Positions 11,028-21,989 of a stretch of DNA of 64,000 bases are shown here, piece after piece. Below the pieces are notes generated by a model. It did not search any database and had not been told where the DNA came from. It worked only from the letters and a program-made list of their open reading frames with translations. This stretch comes from Lepidostoma basale (Eukaryota > Arthropoda > Insecta > Trichoptera > Lepidostomatidae), in NCBI GenBank assembly GCA_022606425.2, contig JAHDVF020001023.1, positions 1 through 64,000 on the forward strand, written 5' to 3'. Position 1 is the stretch's first letter. Each line of letters begins with the position of its first letter. The position numbers and the translations under genes are program-made.

Positions 11028-11411
11028 AAAAACAATCATAATTTACTGTTTATTAGTTGCAACCCATGAAGGTATTTGAATTTACAAATTCAAGTACCTG
11101 CTCCCAATCATTCAAAGGTTTTGGAAAATAGCAGCTGCATTTTAAATCCAGTAACAAATATATTATTTATTGAAAGGTTTCGGCATCAAAAGAATTCAAA
11201 TTACTCGTTATTTTATCTAAAAAACAATCATAATTTACTGTTTATTAGTTGTAACCCATGAAGGTACTTGAATTTACAAATTCAAGTACCTGGTCCCAAT
11301 TATTCAAAGGTTTTGGAAAATAACAGCTGCATTTTAAATCCACCCACAAATATATTATTTATTGAAAGGTTTCGGCATCAAAAGAATTCAAATTACTCAT
11401 TATTTTATCTT
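11028..11411. repeat. Tandem duplication, two units of about 192 bp
   Basis: AACAATCATAATTTACTG begins at about 11,031 and again at about 11,223. The units are nearly identical to TTCAAATTACTC(G/A)TTATTTTATCT. Each contains a short palindrome around TTGAATTTACAAATTCAA. Both units read as MNLQIQVP(A/G)PN..KVLEN, but I see no support for a real protein. Confidence 0.85.
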
Positions 11412-11574
11412 TCAGTTGGAAAGAGGGCGAGCCTACACTATAATCAAGTCAATTATTTTGGAAGCTATTATACTTTGATATCGTATTCCAGTCCCTTTGT
11501 CAAAGATATAATTGCTTTGAAAACGCCAAAGCACACTGGACGAAATAATATATTAAATTGTATATCTATACATA

Positions 11575-12120
11575 CATTGGTAGCAGACCCGACAACTCTT
11601 CACTTTTGCTCTATTCGAGTATATGCATACATAATATGAAAAATAATATGCAAAATGAATTAAATAAATGCAATCATTTAAGTTCGATATAAATTCCACT
11701 ATGCCATCAAACAACGCGTCTCTTTTAACGTTGAACAATGAAACCCACTCGTGATTTTTATTTTTAATACACGTAGAGTAATGTCACGGTGATTTACTTA
11801 CTATTGGCCGATGTCATTTAATTCGAGTTGAGTGCCATCTCTCGGTGAAATACATCATACATATTAATTCCGCATTGACATCAAGCAAAATTAGTTCAAC
11901 CCAATATATACTGTAAAGTTCTGATGTTAAAATATTTATTTGCCTTTTACACTAAGAATTCCTTTACATGCATTTTAAACTCGGTTCGTATTAAATTCAT
12001 TTTTGAAACTACGCCGAAGTAATATAAAAAAAACAGTGAAAAATTCCTCCCAATAGATTTAATTTTTGTCAAGACTACGGGTATCATAGCCACGAAAATT
12101 GCTTTTTATTAATATAGATT
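11575..12120 (+). mobile_element. Dispersed repeat H, shorter copy
   Basis: Begins near GGTAGCAGACCCGACAACTCTTCAC and ends near GAAAATTGCTTTTTATTAATA. Blocks in the same order occur at 46,125-47,310: CGAGTATATGCATACATAATA, AGTGCCATCTCTCGGTGA, AAATTCATTTTTGAAACTACGC. The class is not clear; no transposase is seen in this copy. Confidence 0.6.
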
Positions 12121-12124
12121 CATT

Positions 12125-13105
12125 TTTAATGATCAAAAGAATCAATTTAGACTATAAAAAAATATTTATTTTTAATACTTAATTATTTTCATAAAGCAAA
12201 AATTATGGCTTATCCATAGCGAATATAACACAACTAATTAATGACAAAACAAAATGAGCTTACATAGTTCAAAATATTCAAATCCTCATTTCAGAGCAGA
12301 CCAACTTCACAAATAACTTAGTCAAATTATTTTCCTTCGTACCCATTAGTAATTTAATCTTCCACATTTCAGACCAACTTTAGACTGCTTTCATACTTGT
12401 AAAGTCCCATTCACAGTACTGGTTGCAAGAGGACATCATTGTTCATAGCTCCCTTTAGTCAGGACTAATATGAGTGCCCGATTCTAAGTGATGCGAGAAC
12501 TGCAATACGTGCACCCTGCTCAAAAATGTATTATTGTGGAAACATTTCAGATGAAAATTAAAATATATATTAAAAAACATCAAACATTTACATAAAATCA
12601 CATTTACACAGAAGCCGTATGAACGTGACATATTCGCTCTATGAGAGTATTCACCGTCATTTTATCATAGATACTTTCGTTAAAATAGTATGTTTAAAAA
12701 AAAACTGTTTTGGTTAAAGTGCTTTATTGTTTTATGAGTAAATATAATTGTGATTTGTATTTTAACAACATTTTATACAAATAAAAAAAAACAAAGTATT
12801 GTAAAAACTCGATGTTACTTTCTGTAATATTTTTTCAAATGCGAATCCACAACACTAACAAGGGGAGGGCACGACATAGAAAATTAATTACGGAATGGGA
12901 TTTCGCGGGATTGTTGTACCTTTCAAAGAGTCGTCCATAGCTTAAATAAAAAAAGCGCAATAGTCCGGCTATTTCTAGAAAAAGGGCATTTCTTTTCACC
13001 GTTGCTTATATAGCTTATCCCAAAATTTAAGCAAGATTTGAATTTGCCGCCTTTTGTGCAGTAACTTTTAGGCAACAACGAACAACAAACAATTTGGTAG
13101 CTGAC
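12125..13105. other. No gene recognised
   Basis: AT-rich. The part 12,880-13,105 is of higher complexity and leads directly into a transposase-like N-terminus at 13,124. Confidence 0.4.
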
Positions 13106-13123
13106 AGTTTAGCGTTAGTAAAA

Positions 13124-13186
13124 ATGGAGCGTTACATGATACTACAACGTGTTTTCAGAATTGAACAATATCTCAAAAATAATTAA
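13124..13186 (+). pseudogene. Fragment of a transposase N-terminus (DUF4817-like HTH)
   Basis: ATG at 13,124 opens a 20-codon frame (MERYMILQRVFRIEQYLKNN) that resembles the start of HTH-type transposases beginning M(E/Q)R(F/Y)..EQRV. It is cut off by the LINE-A copy that follows. The match is short, so the call is weak. Confidence 0.3.
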
Positions 13187-13440
13187 ATTTCACATTCATA
13201 CAGCGAGTCATACACGCAAGTCGATTCTTCCGACTTCTAACATAACCAACCCATAAGATTTGATTAATTTGGTCATGCCATGTTTTCCTCGATCTGCCTC
13301 GACTCTGTACTCCATTTACATCATTAACGTATACTTTCTTAACCATTCCCTCTCCATCCATGCGCTCCATATGTCCGAACCAACTCTGCGATCCTTTCAT
13401 AATTTTGTTCATAATACCTTCAACAAAATAATAACAAAAA
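13187..13440 (-). mobile_element. LINE-A fragment lacking the 3' tail
   Basis: Minus strand decodes as IMKGSQSWFGHMERMDGEG, VKKVYVNDVNGVQSRGRSRK, TWHDQINQIL, ACMTRCMNV. The terminal CCCC...GGCGTGATGG piece is missing. Confidence 0.8.
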
Positions 13441-13444
13441 TAAT

Positions 13445-13945
13445 AATATACCACTATCCATTTGTATTTTATTGTAGAACCATCGATAAATTTTATATAC
13501 ACGGTTATTAAAAAAAAACATGGTTATTTAGAAAATACTAGTTTTTCTTCGATTAGTTGACTTGTCGTTTAGAGATCCCACTCTTTCGATTTATGGGTAA
13601 TTCTCTGTAGAGCTACTCTATATTCATATTTCTTCCTCTCTCTTTTTCGTCTGTCGTTCGGAGGGTTGTTTTATGTATAGCCTGTAGCATCCTTGATTCG
13701 CTCGTCTCGAGAAAATCTTTCAGACTCTCTCTCATCGCTAAACTTTAAAAGCTTATTATCTTCTTTGCGAACTGAACAAGACGAAGTCATTGAAAATGTA
13801 AATAGCGGTCCTATCCAAAGGAGATTTAAATTTGTCTATCATCAATTAATTAATCCACATGCATTTTTTGTGGATTAAGAACGGGCAGATTTTAGAATCA
13901 CAGTTGTCAATTTGAAACAAAAGCTTGCGTGGTAATTCATGAATG
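13445..13945. other. No feature seen
   Basis: The region 13,550-13,900 is of moderate complexity, but its 61-codon frame has no recognisable motif. Confidence 0.4.
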
Positions 13946-13949
13946 TTTA

Positions 13950-14661
13950 AAACAACTAACTTACAAACTAACCATCACGCCATTTCCCCGGAGGGATAGG
14001 CATAGAAGATGGATCGCCACAATAATCTGTCCTGGCATACCTCTCGGGCTTCCTCTACATTCATATATCGTACCATGCACGCACTTCGATTATTCCGACT
14101 TTGAATGTGGCCGCCTTTTAGGAATTGATTAATTTGGTCATGCCATGTTTTCCTCGGTCGTCCTCGCCTTCTTTTTCCACTGACGCTGCTTGTGTACAAC
14201 TTTTTAACCATTCTACTCTCATCCATTCGTTCTATATTTCCAAACCATCTCAGGGATCCTTTTTTAATTTTATCCATGATGCAGTCATCTGCCTTACATT
14301 TCACTCTTATTTCATCGTTCGGTATTCTATCATAAAACGTTTTCCCGCACATTCTTCTTAGTGATCTCATTTCTACGGCGTTTATCCTGCTTTCATCCTT
14401 CTTTTGCCAGCTCCAAGCTTCACTTTCATACATGAGGATTGGCACTAGAACTCCATTGTGTACTGCCATATTTGCTTCTGTGGATATATTTATATTTGCA
14501 GTAATGACTTTGAGTGCGCTTTTTATTTTATTCCTAGCACCAACCCTTCTTTTGATGTCTTTCTCCATTTTTTCGTCTCTTGTAAACATGCTTCTCAGAT
14601 ACGTAAATTCGGTCTCCAATTTCTCGCCCATCGCACTTACTCGTATATAACAAATCGTCAA
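13950..14661 (-). mobile_element. LINE-A, longest copy: reverse-transcriptase C-terminal 228 codons and 3' end
   Basis: The open frame 13,975-14,661 is the best-preserved LINE-A copy. Seen in order: LETEFTYLRSMFTRDEKME, then NMAVHNGVLVPILMYESEAW, ESRINAVEMRSLRRMCGK, KGSLRWFGNIERMDESRMVKK, GKRRRGRPRKTWHDQINQ, and ACMVRYMNVEEAREVCQDR. This is the region after the reverse-transcriptase catalytic core of insect endonuclease/reverse-transcriptase LINEs (RTE/CR1-like). The FADD catalytic box and the endonuclease lie upstream and are absent, so the copy is 5'-truncated and dead. Right after the stop come the GGGGAAATGGCGTGATGG end and a GTTAGTTTG tail at about 13,950. It serves as the reference for about 25 shorter relatives in the window. 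Confidence 0.9.
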
Positions 14662-14860
14662 AATAAAATGTTATAACTATACTTGCGCTTATTTTATGGC
14701 AACATCAATTCTTAAATTTGAATTTCAAGAACTATAGAATCTAAATTCATTTTTCCAGTACAAATATTCAGAAGAGAAGATGCAAGTCCAAGTCTGTGCT
14801 GTTTGAGTAAAATATAAAATGTTCGCAAACAACTGGTTTATGCAGACGTCGAGTTCTAAA

Positions 14861-15194
14861 ATAGGGATTTTCGGTGGTATTGTTTACATGTACCATTTAG
14901 TTTTCCGGAAAGATTTGTCTTCTAGCTAGTTCAAAGTTCAGCTATGGAGGTCTTGTAAAATCTATTAGATGTAACTAACTAACTAACTAACTAACTAACC
15001 ATCACAGACTTCCGCATCTGTTAAATTGTGCCAACCCCTCCGGGGAGACGGCGTGATGGTTATTTGGTTAGTTAGTTAGTTACATCTAATATACTTCACA
15101 AGACCTCCATGACTGAACTCTGAACTAGCTAGAAGACAAGTCTTTCCGGAAAACTAAAAAGTACGTGTAAACAATACCATCGAAAATCCCTACT
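14861..15194. repeat. Inverted repeat (about 125-bp arms) around a LINE-A/SINE-B tail
   Basis: Left arm 14,861-14,985 (TAGGGATTTTCGGTGG..., CTAGCTAGTTCAAAGTTCAG, ATCTATTAGATGTAAC) is inverted at 15,066-15,194. The spacer holds (TAAC)n, an inverted LINE-A end, a SINE-B remnant (CCGCATCTGTTAAATTGTG) and a second LINE-A end with (GTTA)n. The arms differ by several substitutions, so this is not a recent assembly artefact. Confidence 0.8.
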
Positions 15195-15310
15195 AAAAAC
15201 AGACTGCCACAATTTAACAGATGCGGCATACCATCCTTCTCTTTTCGCCCCCGCGGGAGACGCGGTGTGATGGGTTGCGAACCTCATCGCCACCAATAGG
15301 CACCTCGCGA
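15190..15310 (-). mobile_element. SINE-B, head part
   Basis: Minus strand reads GGTGGCGATGAGGTTCGCAA, CCCATCACACCGCGTCTCC, GAAAAGAGAAGGATGG, TGCCGCATCTGTTAAATTG, GGCAGTC, then is cut at the inverted-repeat boundary before the LINE-A tail. Confidence 0.8.
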
Positions 15311-16280
15311 TAAGATAAATATATGAAGTAGTTAATGAGGAAATTAATATTAATGGATGCTGACAATTAGTATTGTACACTTTAAAACATTATGTTGTAT
15401 CTCTGAGAGAAATAGCAAAGAGAATGGTCCACCAGACTCCTCTATCCATAAGATCATATCTAGATTTTCTTTACATTCTTATGTTGTAAGGCACACAATC
15501 ATTGATCGCTCCAACACTGAATACTCCTGCCTTTTAATAATACATTGTTTTCATTGATATATGCTTTCCTTCGTTTTGTTTATAATATGTATATAAAAAA
15601 TTTCAGCCATTATTTATTCATAATTTTTGAAAGTATAGTTTTTATATACTTGATTAAAAATGCTAATTTATTTTACTAACTCATAATAGTCTGCGATGGT
15701 TTCATTTTGACAATGATAAAGGATTGGTTATTCACATTTTATCCAGAGATAACATACCGATACAAAACAACTCACAAGACACCGAGGCGCGGAAATTCTG
15801 AATATATGATTTATTGAAACATGCAACCAATTATTTTCCTCCACTTTTGCAAATTTCCAGGCACTATTCCTCACAGATTATAACTTGAATAACTTACAAA
15901 TTACGTTCTTTGGCCAGATACAATTTATATTAATAGCATTAAAATAAGACACACAGAAGTCTTTTCAAAATCTTCAATGAATAAGGATTTTTTTTCTATT
16001 AGATGTATGTATTATATTACACATTTATCTAGGTACTTATAAAAATAAAATGAATTAAAATTATTCTATTGCAAATACTCATCAAGAAGGAAATGTATAT
16101 TATCTTATTCAGATATTTATAAATCTAACCTCAAACTAAATGTTTGTGGTTGATAGTATCTGTGGTCAATTATATCACCGGCAGAGATCACATTTGTTGT
16201 ATTTAATTAAATTCTTTGAATCTACTTGGAAATGATTTAATAATGTTTAATTGATAAATATATCAAAATATTGAATGTCG
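15311..16280. other. No feature seen
   Basis: AT-rich with no coding frame. The short frame at 15,357-15,557 has no recognisable motif. Confidence 0.45.
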
Positions 16281-16284
16281 ACCA

Positions 16285-16390
16285 TGTGATATATAAATGT
16301 TGAGGTAGCGAGAGAAGTATGTCAGGAAAGGAAAGTATGGCAGTCCATTATTTCTGCCTATTTCTACTGAGAGACGGCAGTTAGTTACTT
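16285..16390 (+). mobile_element. LINE-A 3' end, about 100 bp
   Basis: AATGTTGAGGTAGCGAGAGA, AAGTATGTCAGGAAAGGAAAG, CAGTCCATTATTTCTGCC, then GAGACGGCAGTTAGTTACT. Confidence 0.75.
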
Positions 16391-16394
16391 ATGT

Positions 16395-16720
16395 TTAATC
16401 AAAATAAATGGATTTTATACTGCTATCTAACAATTTGTTCCATATAATTATAATCAACGAATGCAGTATGGTTTGTTACTTTGGATATGGTATAAAACCA
16501 GTATTCTGATTATTTATTTAGTTCGTTTGAATAATCTTTAGTTAAAAGTATCACCATATTTTAAATAAACAGTTAATTATCAAATATCAAGAATTGACTT
16601 ACATTTTCAATTGCTAAATCAAAAGTCGTAAATTTTAAAATCAACTTAATTATTATTTTTTTAAATCAAGGCGTTGACACTGTGAAATAATAATAACGAA
16701 TTTATTATTATTGTAATTCT
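16395..16720. other. AT-rich, no feature seen
   Basis: No coding frame and no recognised repeat. Confidence 0.4.
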
Positions 16721-16724
16721 ATAA

Positions 16725-16975
16725 AGACGATTTTTTAATGAAAACAACAATGTTTTGTTACATTGGAATTTATTTTTATCGGCATATTTCGAATGCTTTA
16801 TACCTTCATTATCGGGAGAACGATATAAACTATTAATATATAAAGAGTTGATAAAATATTAAGAGTTTATATCGTTCTTCTGATGATGAAGGTCTAAAAC
16901 CTTCGAAAAATGTCGAGCAAAATAAACTAAAAAGTGGAAAAAACATGTTAATTTCATAAAAAAAATTAAATTTGT
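16725..16975. mobile_element. Palindromic element, family A
   Basis: Arms 16,760-16,830 and 16,868-16,945 are inverted (TACCTTCATTATCGGGAGAACG versus CGTTCTTCTGATGATGAAGG) around an AT-rich spacer. It carries hammerhead-like cores on both strands. Confidence 0.85.
16875..16919 (+). ncRNA. Hammerhead-ribozyme-like motif with an exact CUGAUGA box
   Basis: UUCUU (partial stem I with GAGCA), CUGAUGA at 16,880-16,886, extra U, GAAGG-loop-CCUUC stem II (5 bp, perfect), GAAAA, AU, GUC at 16,912-16,914, then GAG. This is the best core of family A. The extra U between the CUGAUGA box and stem II is not in the canonical hammerhead. Confidence 0.55.
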
Positions 16976-17204
16976 TAACAACATGTTAAGGAAAAAACCT
17001 GTTAGTTTCACAAAAAAAAGTTAATTCATAAAAAAAACGTAATTAATTCAGTGCTTTTTTCTTAACTTGAACGTGGATAAAGTTGTTTTATTACGTTTTT
17101 AATTGATAAAGTTGAAATATTTACGATTTCGCAAATATTTTTTATTTAAAGACATATGTTATATAATATTTACGACGTTATGCTATGTTATGTTATGTTA
17201 TGTT

Positions 17205-17460
17205 ATATCGACGACCTTCGTGGCCGAGTGGTAAGTGCATTAACTGCCACCCTGATGGTTCCTGGATCGATTCCCGGCGAAGGCAGTGTGATTGTCACAT
17301 TGTCTTTGGTCTGGTGTAGAATTCACGTGACAGTAAAATGGCTACCTATCACATGTTACGAGAATACCTATGCTAGCTATAATACCCTTTATATCGATTT
17401 GGCTCATGCAGTCATGATGTAAAGAGCGACTCAACAAAATAATAATAATAATAAAAATAA
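17205..17460 (+). mobile_element. SINE-A, tRNA-derived, tail type 1
   Basis: Head CGACCTTCGTGGCCGAGTGG (A box), GGATCGATTCCCGG (B box), body GTCTTTGGTCTGGTGTAG, and tail ending AACAAAATAATAATAATAA. It sits directly after a (TATGT)n run at about 17,178-17,208. Confidence 0.9.
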
Positions 17461-17464
17461 TAAT

Positions 17465-17795
17465 TTAGTTTACATAAAAGGTTAAAAATTAATAACAACA
17501 TGAGAGGTGGATACGACGAGGCGAAATTCCCCCATGCAAGATGAACAAATGTGAAGTATCCTGTGTATGAAGTACACGTATGTAAAAAGTATCAAAATAA
17601 TCCCTAGCCATTCCTGCGTAACGTATATGAAGGCACCCTAGGTCACTGATGTATGGAGCTGGCACTTTAATTAATGATGTAGGGCACGTCTCAAGTTCAG
17701 GAGGTACGATCAAAGAATTGGTTAGCGTAATTCTGAAATATCGCATATTATCAATTTAATAAAATCTGAATATTGGAATGCAATGATGCAATATG
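17465..17795. other. No feature seen
   Basis: The 85-codon minus-strand frame has no recognisable motif. Confidence 0.4.
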
Positions 17796-17799
17796 TTAA

Positions 17800-18085
17800 C
17801 CAACAAACAGTGCAAATGAAAATGTTATGAACAAAATAATGAAAGAAACAAAGATGGTTTGGTCACATGGAAATAATGAACGAAGAAAGAATGGTAAAAA
17901 TAGTATTTGTTAACGATGTAAATGGAATTAGAAATAGGGGAACTCTGAGAAAAACGTGACATGATCAAATAAATAAATAAAATAATGTAGACCACGTGAA
18001 GAGTCGGGAGAAATCGACGTGCGTGCATCACACGAAGTATGAATGTTGAGGAATCGAAAAAAGTATGTCAGGAAGTTAGTTAGTT
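17800..18085 (+). mobile_element. LINE-A fragment
   Basis: Plus strand contains AGATGGTTTGGTCACATGGA, GTTAACGATGTAAATGGAA, GAGTCGGGAGAAATCGACG, GTATGAATGTTGAGG, ending AGGAAGTTAGTTAGTTA with the last part of the 3' end deleted. Confidence 0.8.
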
Positions 18086-18089
18086 AAAT

Positions 18090-18885
18090 ATTAGACATTT
18101 TAATTCAGAAAATGATTACGAATAGTAAAATTTTAACTGAGACTTGGAGTAAAGAAAATGATAAAGAAAATGATCTGCAATACTCGTATGTTAAATATCA
18201 TTTTCGGTTACATTTGCTCTCCAAATGTTTTTATCTTAAACTGCTGTTGGCTACATTTGTAGCTCAATCTTCATTCCAAATAGCATATATTTTTTTTGTT
18301 TAATTCTATACAATTTAAAAAAAGTTTCAATGCCTAAGATGTACACAAAATACCATCATGACACAAATGCTAGGTGTTTAATTTTTTTATTCAATTTTAA
18401 CAGTTACAAAAAACTGATTTACTCTCGTTATAATTTTTAATCGATGAGCTTTTGTTGTGTTTTATATTTTAAAGAATATTTAAATGCGAACATTCAAAAT
18501 TTCGGAAAATTCAATATTTTGAATGCTTAGCGAAAATTAGATGAAATATAATTAAAATTGTATGATCGCACCTCGCATGTATGCGTGCATAAGTATGCAA
18601 GTTCTCAATCAAATCCAAGCACTGTAAGTGTGGTAATTCAATAATATTACATGTTGAATAAAGAACATATTTATTATCAGAATTAATCCAAATGGCAAAC
18701 ATTTCGTAAGCATGTTTTTATTTTTTTAAATGTAAATATCCAGTAATGGATATGTAACGAGAGAAGAAGAAGGTTTTTAACTTCGTTAGGATTACCCGAT
18801 TTTTTAAATTTTATGATTACGAGTATATGTGTATTTTATAAAACCCATTCTCACAAGAAAATAATACTTTTTTTAAATTTAAAAG
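18090..18885. other. AT-rich, no feature seen
   Basis: No protein-like frame or known repeat. Confidence 0.45.
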
Positions 18886-18889
18886 GTAA

Positions 18890-19030
18890 GACGATGACGT
18901 GCATGCGTGATACGATGTATGAATGTTGAGGAAACGAGAAAAGTATGTAAGAAAAGAACATTGTGGCGATCCATTCTCTGTGCCTACCCATTCTGGGAGA
19001 CGGAATGATGGTTAGTTAGTTAGTTTTATA
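18890..19030 (+). mobile_element. LINE-A 3' end
   Basis: GATGACGTGCATGCGTGATA, GTATGAATGTTGAGGAAACG, CCCATTCTGGGAGACGGAAT, then GGTTAGTTAGTTAG. Confidence 0.8.
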
Positions 19031-19084
19031 CATTTTGTATATTTCAAGTATCAGATACATTGATATATACTAGGTTAATTATTT

Positions 19085-19270
19085 GCAAAATGTTTTCTTG
19101 GTCTTCTTCTTCTCCTTCTCGTTTTAGACGTTTGGTCTATACTTTAGTCAGGCTGGCCTCTCTTGGGATGTTGAGCTAGCCTATTTCAGCTATCCCTCCG
19201 TCTCTTTGGAGGTCTTTCAGGGAGAAAGGGAAGCAACAGGATTCTGATGCACTACGACTTGTGGGATTCT
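19085..19270 (+). repeat. Short dispersed repeat J
   Basis: Contains TTTAGACGTTTGGTCTATAC, TCAGGGAGAAAGGGAAGCAA and TGTGGGATTCTGGA. The order LLV-type pyrimidine head, AACAG...CTGATGCA, GTGGGATTCTGGA recurs at 28,305-28,465. The class is unknown; it may be a SINE or a LINE 3' end. Confidence 0.5.
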
Positions 19271-19309
19271 GGATTTTCTTAGATATTTTTATAATCAGTT
19301 TGAGATATC

Positions 19310-19770
19310 ATAATCAGCCGTCTGTCATACACTGCTGAATGTAGGCCTCTCCCAAACCACGCCACTGCCCCCTATCCATTGCGCTCCCATCCATACATGT
19401 CCAGCAATCCTCTTCAGATCGTCGGTCCAGCGGGCAGGGGGACGTCCAACTCTGCGGAATCCTGTACGCGGTCTCCACTCCAGAACCCGTCTCCCCTATC
19501 ACTCGTCGGTTCTCCAACAGATATTGCCAGCCCATCGCCACTTCAGCTCGCCCATCCTCAGAGCCACCTCAGTCACCTTGGTTTGTTGACGAATAAATTC
19601 GTTTCGAAATCTGTCTCTCAAGATTATTCCAAGCACGGCTCTTTCCATGCAACCTCGAATTTTGTAGACTAGACCTTTTATCGGTGTCCACGTCTTGGCT
19701 CCGTACGTCATGACTGGTAAGACGCACTGGTTAAAGACTTCAATCTTGAGGCATGAGATATAATATTTGA
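19310..19770 (-). mobile_element. LINE-D 3' end, truncated
   Basis: Minus-strand translation: LVYKIRGCMERAVLGIILRD, RFRNEFIRQQTKVTEVALRM, ELKWRWAGNICWRTDE, with a frameshift to a C-terminal part ending GLGEAYIQQCMTDG. It fits RTE/CR1-like LINE C-termini (RWAGHI.R..DGRW). Confidence 0.8.
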
Positions 19771-19774
19771 AATT

Positions 19775-20380
19775 TTCTTGGTTATTTTTACAATCAATTT
19801 GAGATACCCGAACTTATCCGAAATCATATATTATGGGGTGAATTAAACTTATTAAGAAGTAAAAGCGAACAGTTTTGGTTTTAACGTTGTTCTAACATTA
19901 ATCAGTTACTCATTTTATATTATGTTTAAAAAATATATATTTGACTTTTAACAGTGATCGTTGATGCTACAAAATATTTTAATGAAATGTTACATTTGAT
20001 AATATTTTTGTTGTAATAATATTTAACTACGCTAATTTGTGTAAATGTAAAAACTTGCACACCTAACCAACGGACCACGGATAAAGTGGATCATTATCAA
20101 AGGAAGCCGTACTGTGTGCAAAAGGTATCGCAGGTTTACTATTTACCTTGCTCCATATGAACTTATTTATTCAGATGATGCACTGCCTAAACCTACAAAG
20201 TTCAATTTAAATATTTTCTAGGAACCTTTAAAAAATATTCAGTTTTAAAGTAAACCGTTTTGATACCAATTCAGATTATCATACCATCATGTCTACATGG
20301 TACACAACCTTATAAAAGAGGTGTGTTTATTAATCATTTTAAGGTTAGTTTACACCTTATTATATTATTATTTTTTACCT
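19775..20380. other. No feature seen
   Basis: AT-rich with no coding frame and no recognised repeat. Confidence 0.45.
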
Positions 20381-20384
20381 TGCA

Positions 20385-20885
20385 ACAAATAAACCATCAC
20401 GCCGTTTCCCCGCAGGGGTAGGCAGAGAGAATAGACCGCCACACTACTCTATCCTGACATACCTCTCTAGCTTCCTCCACATTCATAGAGCGAGTCATAC
20501 ACGCACGTCAATTTTTCCGGTTTCTGACAAGATCAACCTTTAAAATTTGATTAATTTGGTCATGCCATGTTTTTCTCGGTCTACCTCGACTCCGTACTCC
20601 ATTTACATCGTTAACGTATACTTTTTTAACCATTCTTTCTTCACTCATGCGCTCCATATGTCCGAATCAATGCAGCGATCCTTTCATAATTTTGTTCATA
20701 ATACCTTCTTTCGCTCTACATTCCTTTCTAATATCAGCATTTAAGATTTTGTCGTACATCGTTCTACCACACATACGTCTTAGGTTTCCAATAACTATTT
20801 TTAAAGCTCAATTTACTTTGTTACCCGCACCAACCCTTCTTTCAACATCACTGTCCGTTCGGCCATCCGCTGTGAAAATGCTACC
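20385..20885 (-). mobile_element. LINE-A fragment, subfamily with a GTTTATTTGTTG tail
   Basis: Plus strand AACAAATAAACCATCACGCC, then GTTTCCCCGCAGGGGTAGGC, and the decayed C-terminal coding region (VKKVYVNDVNGVRSRGR, RRMCG). With 13.2 and 49.1 kb it forms a distinguishable subfamily (GCGCTCCATATGTCCGAA). Confidence 0.8.
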
Positions 20886-20889
20886 TTAA

Positions 20890-21345
20890 TACACAAACCT
20901 TGCAATATACAAGATTATATTTACTTTGTTATATACAATATTATGTAAGATGTTGAATTTCTCTTGCGAACAGTTTTTTTGTAATAATCGAAATTCTTCT
21001 CCGTAACAAGATTGAACACCGTGATATTCGGGATATGCAAAAAAATATTCAATTTTAAAGTAAACCGTTTTCGATCATCATCCGCAATCAATCGTCTAGT
21101 GATGGATATCGGCCCCCCTCCCCGACTTCCACAATTCTCTATCCCTCGCTAATCTGTACCTTACATCATCTCTGACCTCATGATTTTTTTTATGTCATCA
21201 AACATCAGTTCCAGCTTCAATTATGTTTGATTTACAGTCGTTTTTATGTATTTGATATTTTGAAAAAATAATATTTTTACAACATTTTTTTAATGTATAC
21301 AAATACTTGTAGACAAATACTGGATTTTACCCATTACGAGTTAAA
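20890..21345. other. No feature seen
   Basis: AT-rich. 21,055-21,180 has a GC-richer patch without coding signal. Confidence 0.4.
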
Positions 21346-21356
21346 TTAATATCAAT

Positions 21357-21765
21357 AATTGTATCTCAATAGAGACGAAGATGGATATAAAAATTGAATA
21401 TAATAAAATCATATAAAAATTGGAGAGTTTTCTCCCGGCGTTGTCTAGTAATGTGTGATAATTGGGTTCACATTACATTAATAAAGATTTTCTGCTTAAT
21501 GCTTACATCTAGTCTCAATAGTTGGCGCTAGTGTAGATTGAGCCAAATAATGTGAAAAGTTTCTCAACATGGTAGCATATATACAACTTTCAAAAATAAT
21601 TGTCAGACGTGGTGTTCGTAAGAAGGGTGGAATGGGGAATGTTGTATTACATAAAACAATCACTTAACCCAACCAATGACAGGTCATAAGTCCTGTAAAC
21701 GCCTCGACCACCATATTCTGTTTTCAAATAATTGATATCTTCGTCTCTATTAAGATACAATTTAT
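21357..21765. mobile_element. MITE, second copy of the 9,536-9,940 family
   Basis: Terminal inverted repeats TAATTGTATCTCAATAGAGA and TCTCTATTAAGATACAATT are about 27 bp long with the flanking CGAAGAT. The interior matches the 9.5-kb copy throughout. Confidence 0.8.
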
Positions 21766-21769
21766 TTTT

Positions 21770-21985
21770 TATATTTTTTATAAATCTTATTAGTTTAATA
21801 TTTTTACTATACTTAAAAATAAACAACAACAAAAATACATTGAAGTGTATTTTTTTGACTTGTGCGAATGAATAAGTACACCAAGGACGTATAAACGTGG
21901 TTGTGTTTACATGCCATCATTTGCGAGTCTGTCGACACTTGAGTTTGTGGACCATTATACAAGTAGCACCACATATCCTGAATTT
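21770..21985. other. No feature seen
   Basis: Short AT-rich spacer between a MITE and LINE-A. Confidence 0.4.
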
Positions 21986-21989
21986 TATT

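Noticed and set aside
11268..11639. 123-codon protein duplicated in tandem
   Set aside because: The frame is open in both units only because the DNA was duplicated recently; it includes the non-coding palindrome and runs into repeat H.
15005..15100. Telomere-type repeat array
   Set aside because: The (GTTA)n/(TAAC)n runs are LINE-A tails; the insect telomere unit TTAGG is not present in tandem.
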